Source: DATAAP01 sp041690495 (GTDB lineage: Bacteria > Pseudomonadota > Alphaproteobacteria > CACIAM-22H2). From it: a DNA stretch of 64,000 nucleotides. Shown here piece after piece: positions 61,262 to 64,000 of the stretch. Numbering within the stretch: the stretch's first letter is position 1; each line of letters starts with the position of its first letter. Where the stretch lies: NCBI GenBank assembly GCA_041690495.1, contig JAWLHE010000012.1:1-64000 (forward strand), given 5' to 3'. Made by a program: the position numbers and the translations under genes. The notes beneath the pieces were generated by a model. That model made no database searches, was not told the origin of the DNA, and was given only the letters and a program-made list of their open reading frames with translations.

Positions 61262-62338
61262 ATGCAGTTCGGCTATTTCACGCTCAGCGACAACCGCTAC
61301 CCGGACAATCCGCGCACGCCCGAGCAATTCGTGCGCGAGATCTACCGGCAGGCGCTGCATGCCGAGAAGATCGGCCTCAACTCCGCCTGGATCGGCGAGC
61401 ACCATTTCAACCTGCTCGGCGTCAATCCCTGCCCCAACATCCTGCTCGCGAAGCTCGCCGGCGCGACGACGCGCATCCGCCTCGCCCCCGCCGTCGTGCT
61501 GCTGCCGGTGCATCATCCGCTTCACGTCGCCGAGGAATGGGCGACGCTGGACATGCTGTCGGGCGGGCGCGTCGATTTCGCGGCGGGACGCGGCTACGAC
61601 CGGCTGGAATACGCGCCGTTCGGGGCCGATTTCCAGAACTCCGCCGAATTGTTCGCCGAGGGCATGGAGATCCTCTGGCGCGCCTGGACCGAGACCGGCC
61701 GGTGGTCGCACGAGGGCCGCTTCTACCAGTTCGAGGACATCGAGGTGCGGCCGCGGCCGGCGCAGCAGCCGCTGCGCCCGTATGTCGCGTGCTTCTCGCG
61801 CTCGTCGATGGAGCTGGCTGCGCGCAACGACTGGAACATCATCTTCGCGCCGTTCGCCGCGGCGATGGTCTATGGCAGCCTCGCCGACGGCGTTGCGGCC
61901 TATCGCGCCGAGTGCGCGAAGCACGGGCGCGCGGCGCGGCGGGCGATGTGCAGCTATTTCATCCACATTGCCGACACAAAGCAGGACGAAGATTACGGGC
62001 GCGAGGCGCTACTGCGCTACTTCAAGGATGCGCTGGTGGCGGCGTTTCCCGCCGACGCCAGGACGGTGCCGCCGACGCTCAAGTACTTCCTCGAGATCGT
62101 CGACATTCTCAAGAACATGAAGGCGGAGAATCTGACATCGAAATCGATCCTGACGGGCACCCCGCAGAAGATCATCGACGACCTCAAGGCCGTGGAGAAG
62201 GCGGGCATCAGCGAAGTCATCCTCTATTTCAATTACGGTCTGAAGCCCTACAACATGGTGATCGAGCAGATGGATCGCTTCATGGCCGAGGTTGCACCGG
62301 CCTTTGCCGGCGCGGCGCCGGTCGCGGCGGCGCGGTGA
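61262..62338 (+). CDS. LLM-class flavin-dependent oxidoreductase
   Basis: 358 residues of the bacterial luciferase-like monooxygenase family, TIM-barrel. It opens MQFGYFTLSDNRYPDNPRTP; AWIGEHHFNLLGVNPCPNIL and LAPAVVLLPVHHPLHVAEEW carry conserved residues of the FMN site, and FAAGRGYDRLEYAPFG follows. GAGGGAG lies before the ATG at 61262. It overlaps the MarR-type gene by four bases (GTGA) and has a palindrome upstream. Reduced flavin partner and substrate unknown; a detoxifying or degradative role is plausible because a MarR regulator controls it. Confidence 0.92.
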   Translation: MQFGYFTLSDNRYPDNPRTPEQFVREIYRQALHAEKIGLNSAWIGEHHFNLLGVNPCPNILLAKLAGATTRIRLAPAVVLLPVHHPLHVAEEWATLDMLSGGRVDFAAGRGYDRLEYAPFGADFQNSAELFAEGMEILWRAWTETGRWSHEGRFYQFEDIEVRPRPAQQPLRPYVACFSRSSMELAARNDWNIIFAPFAAAMVYGSLADGVAAYRAECAKHGRAARRAMCSYFIHIADTKQDEDYGREALLRYFKDALVAAFPADARTVPPTLKYFLEIVDILKNMKAENLTSKSILTGTPQKIIDDLKAVEKAGISEVILYFNYGLKPYNMVIEQMDRFMAEVAPAFAGAAPVAAAR

Positions 62339-62832
62339 GCGCCGCTTCCGGAAGCGCGCGCAAGCGGCGCGGGGCGGCGCCGCCGGACACGGGAGTCGGA
62401 TTCGATCTCGCCGGCTTCCTGCCCTACCTGATCAACCGCGCCGGGGTCCGTCTGGCGACCGCGTTCGCGCGGGAGATCGCGCCGCTGGACGTGACACTGC
62501 AGGAATGGCGCGTCCTTGCCGCCCTGGCCGCCGACGGACCGCAGCGCCTCAGCGATCTGGCCGGGCTTACCTCGATCGACATTTCGACCCTGTCGCGGCT
62601 GGTCGATCGCATGGTCGCGCGCGATCTCGTCGCGCGCGGCCGCAGCGACGGCGACCGCCGCGCGGTGCGGCTCGCTCTGTCCGCGAAGGGCGGGCGCGCC
62701 GCCCGATCGATCATTCCCCTCGCCCATCATTACGAGCGCACGGCGCTCGCCGGATTCGACGCGGCGGAGGCCGAGGCGCTGCGCGCCATGTTGCGGCGAG
62801 TCTACATGAACCTCGATGCGCTGCCGCGCTGA
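62335..62832 (+). CDS. MarR-family transcriptional regulator
   Basis: 165 residues from a GTG at 62335 overlapping the oxidoreductase stop. Winged helix with LTSIDISTLSRLVDRMVARD as recognition helix and LVARGRSDGDRRAVRLALSA as wing with the conserved DxR. Flanking helices form the dimer interface. Since it is the second gene of the operon, it likely represses its own promoter via the palindrome at 61221-61238, released by an aromatic or phenolic ligand. Confidence 0.93.
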   Translation: MSAASGSARKRRGAAPPDTGVGFDLAGFLPYLINRAGVRLATAFAREIAPLDVTLQEWRVLAALAADGPQRLSDLAGLTSIDISTLSRLVDRMVARDLVARGRSDGDRRAVRLALSAKGGRAARSIIPLAHHYERTALAGFDAAEAEALRAMLRRVYMNLDALPR

Positions 62833-62886
62833 CGCACGCTCCGGTCCGCACCGGGGCTTACGCGGTGGCTTCTCGGCATCGCGGTT

Positions 62887-62895
62887 TGCTACAAT
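62887..62895 (+). promoter_or_regulatory. Possible extended -10 promoter of the XRE gene
   Basis: TGCTACAAT matches an extended -10 (TGN plus TACAAT, one base from TATAAT). It lies about 110 bases before the XRE start. The -35 (GGCTTC at 17-base spacing) is poor, consistent with reliance on the TG motif. Confidence 0.35.
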
Positions 62896-63003
62896 AACTT
62901 TCATGTCGGGTTCCGTTTCATAACGTCAACGTGCGTTCAGCGGGCGGCTTCCCACCTCCGGTTTATCGTCCGGTGACTACGCAATTCCCGGCTCGAAGGA
63001 GCA

Positions 63004-63462
63004 ATGATGGCAGCGGCGCGTAAATCCAGGCGGGGGCAGTCGCCCCTGCGCAAGCCCAATATCATCGATACCCATGTCGGCGCACGGATGCGGCTGCGCC
63101 GCACGCTGCTGGGCATCAGCCAGGAACAGCTCGCCGCGGCCCTCGGCCTCACCTTCCAGCAGGTGCAGAAATACGAGCGCGGCACCAATCGCATCAGCGC
63201 CTCGCGCCTGTTCCAGCTGTCGCGCGTACTCGACGTGCCGATCACCTGGTTCTTCGACGAGATGGACGCCGACGTCGCCGCGCAGGGCAGCCGAATCCCC
63301 AAGGGATTCGCCGAGCCGGCGCAGGGCTTCGAGGCGGATCCGATGTCGCGTCGCGAGACGCTCGAGCTGGTGCGCGTCTACTACCGCATCAGCGACCGCA
63401 AGGTGCGCAAGAAGCTCTACGAGATGACCAAGGCGCTGGCCGACGAGGCGGACGACGGCTGA
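63004..63462 (+). CDS. XRE-family transcriptional regulator
   Basis: 152 residues; a second ATG at 63007 is equally possible, and GAAGGAG precedes both. The Cro/C1-type helix-turn-helix is at about 25-80 (VGARMRLRRTLLGISQEQLA, LTFQQVQKYERGTNRISASR). The C-terminal RRETLELVRVYYRISDRKVR helix is typical of a short alphaproteobacterial XRE group found in one to several copies per genome, some of which act in stress or cell-cycle control. Its targets are not known. Confidence 0.92.
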   Translation: MMAAARKSRRGQSPLRKPNIIDTHVGARMRLRRTLLGISQEQLAAALGLTFQQVQKYERGTNRISASRLFQLSRVLDVPITWFFDEMDADVAAQGSRIPKGFAEPAQGFEADPMSRRETLELVRVYYRISDRKVRKKLYEMTKALADEADDG

Positions 63463-63619
63463 CGCCGCCGGTCGAAAGCCGGCCCGGGGCGCCGGGCTGC
63501 ACCGCCGCCCCGCGAAGCAGAGGGCCCTGCATTCCGTCGCCGTGCGCAGCGGCGCACGCGGGAATTGGCCCGGGCGGCGCGCTCGCCTACACTCGACCGC
63601 TGGTTGCGGGGAAGAGCGT

Positions 63620-64000
63620 ATGGTCGCGCGGGTCAACACGGTCGCGTTCCAGGGGATCGAGGTCGTCGACGTCGACGTGCAGGTGCATGTCGGCGGGGGC
63701 CTGCCGAACTTCCTGCTGGTCGGCCTGCCCGATAAGGCCGTCGGCGAGAGCCGCGAGCGCGTGCGCGCGGCGCTGGCGGCGCTCGGCCTGGCGCTGCCGC
63801 CGAAGCGGATCGTCGTCAATCTCTCGCCCGCCGACCTCAACAAGGAAGGCAGCCACTATGACCTGCCGATCGCGGTGGGCCTGCTGGTGGCGATGGGCGT
63901 GCTCGAGGCCGAGCAGGTCGCGGGCTATCTCATGCTCGGCGAGCTGGCGCTCGACGGCAAGCTGGCGCCGGTCGCGGGCGTGCTGCCGGCGGCGATGGGA
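63620..64000 (+). CDS. comM: ComM/YifB family Mg-chelatase-like AAA+ ATPase, 3' truncated by window
   Basis: The first 127 codons of a gene that runs beyond the right edge. MVARVNTVAFQGIEVVDVDV, then GGLPNFLLVGLPDKAVGESR, ALGLALPPKRIVVNLSPADL and NKEGSHYDLPIAVGLLVAMG are the usual N-terminal domain of ComM/YifB proteins, about 500 residues long in full. ComM is a hexameric helicase that helps branch migration in natural transformation. The AAA core is outside the window and cannot be checked. Confidence 0.93.
   Translation, partial: MVARVNTVAFQGIEVVDVDVQVHVGGGLPNFLLVGLPDKAVGESRERVRAALAALGLALPPKRIVVNLSPADLNKEGSHYDLPIAVGLLVAMGVLEAEQVAGYLMLGELALDGKLAPVAGVLPAAMG

Noticed and set aside
63463..63619. 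Terminator hairpin after the XRE gene
   Set aside because: Short GC stems such as GCCGG/CCGGC are present, but they are no stronger than background for this GC content and no U-tract follows.

Overview
The window is chromosomal DNA of a high-GC (by eye roughly two thirds G+C) Gram-negative bacterium, most likely an alphaproteobacterium. The evidence is the combined gene content: an Rph / HrcA / GrpE / RdgB / HemW neighbourhood, a PBP-activator / RsmI / YraN / BON / GshB run, a CtrA/Rhodospirillales-style short XRE regulator, a DUF6356 protein and an EI24 protein. No rRNA, tRNA, CRISPR array or prophage was seen. Genes are densely packed, with many ATGA/GTGA overlaps and several GTG starts. 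Long open frames antisense to the genes are a by-product of the high GC.

Layout. 1-500: right edge of a probable IS5-type insertion sequence and a REP-like inverted repeat. 0.5-14 kb: mostly single genes (PfpI protease, AmpG permease, NDUFA9-like reductase, polysaccharide export lipoprotein, RTX-type lipase-like protein, a divergent Lrp regulator and alanine dehydrogenase pair, PHB-depolymerase-like esterase, ADP-forming acyl-CoA synthetase fused to GNAT). 12.1-20.9 kb: a complete phosphate regulon on the minus strand, transcribed phoR, pstS, pstC, pstA, pstB, phoU, phoB, then a Tat-exported PhoX-type phosphatase. A near-consensus Pho box overlaps the phoR stop codon. 21-26.5 kb: adenosine kinase, EI24 protein, bactofilin, Nth, DUF2244, a VOC protein and DapB. 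26.5-31.5 kb: DprE2-like, DprE1-like and UbiA-type phosphoribosyltransferase genes beside a divergent GT-C-like membrane protein. Together these look like a decaprenyl-phosphate-arabinose supply and transfer module, the most interesting part of the window.

31.4-40.6 kb: Mug glycosylase, a DMT transporter with a histidine-rich tail, an MFS transporter, a PepSY/cytochrome b561 pair divergent from a PepSY-response regulator-histidine kinase operon, a PhyH dioxygenase/TylF-type methyltransferase pair, and a FadR-type regulator followed by the C-terminal stump of an SDR gene. 40.6-48.6 kb: the heat-shock and housekeeping block dnaK, dnaJ, hrcA, grpE, rph, rdgB. 48.6-55.6 kb: Lrp regulator, a second REP-like repeat, hemW, LpoA-like activator, rsmI, yraN, BON lipoprotein, SirB1-like protein and gshB. 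55.6-59.7 kb: a non-coding stretch with a long hairpin, then a TetR-HlyD-ABC-ABC efflux operon with a palindromic operator. 59.7-64 kb: MBL-fold protein, extensin-family protein, a flavin-dependent oxidoreductase-MarR operon with a perfect palindrome upstream, an XRE regulator, and the start of comM running off the right edge.
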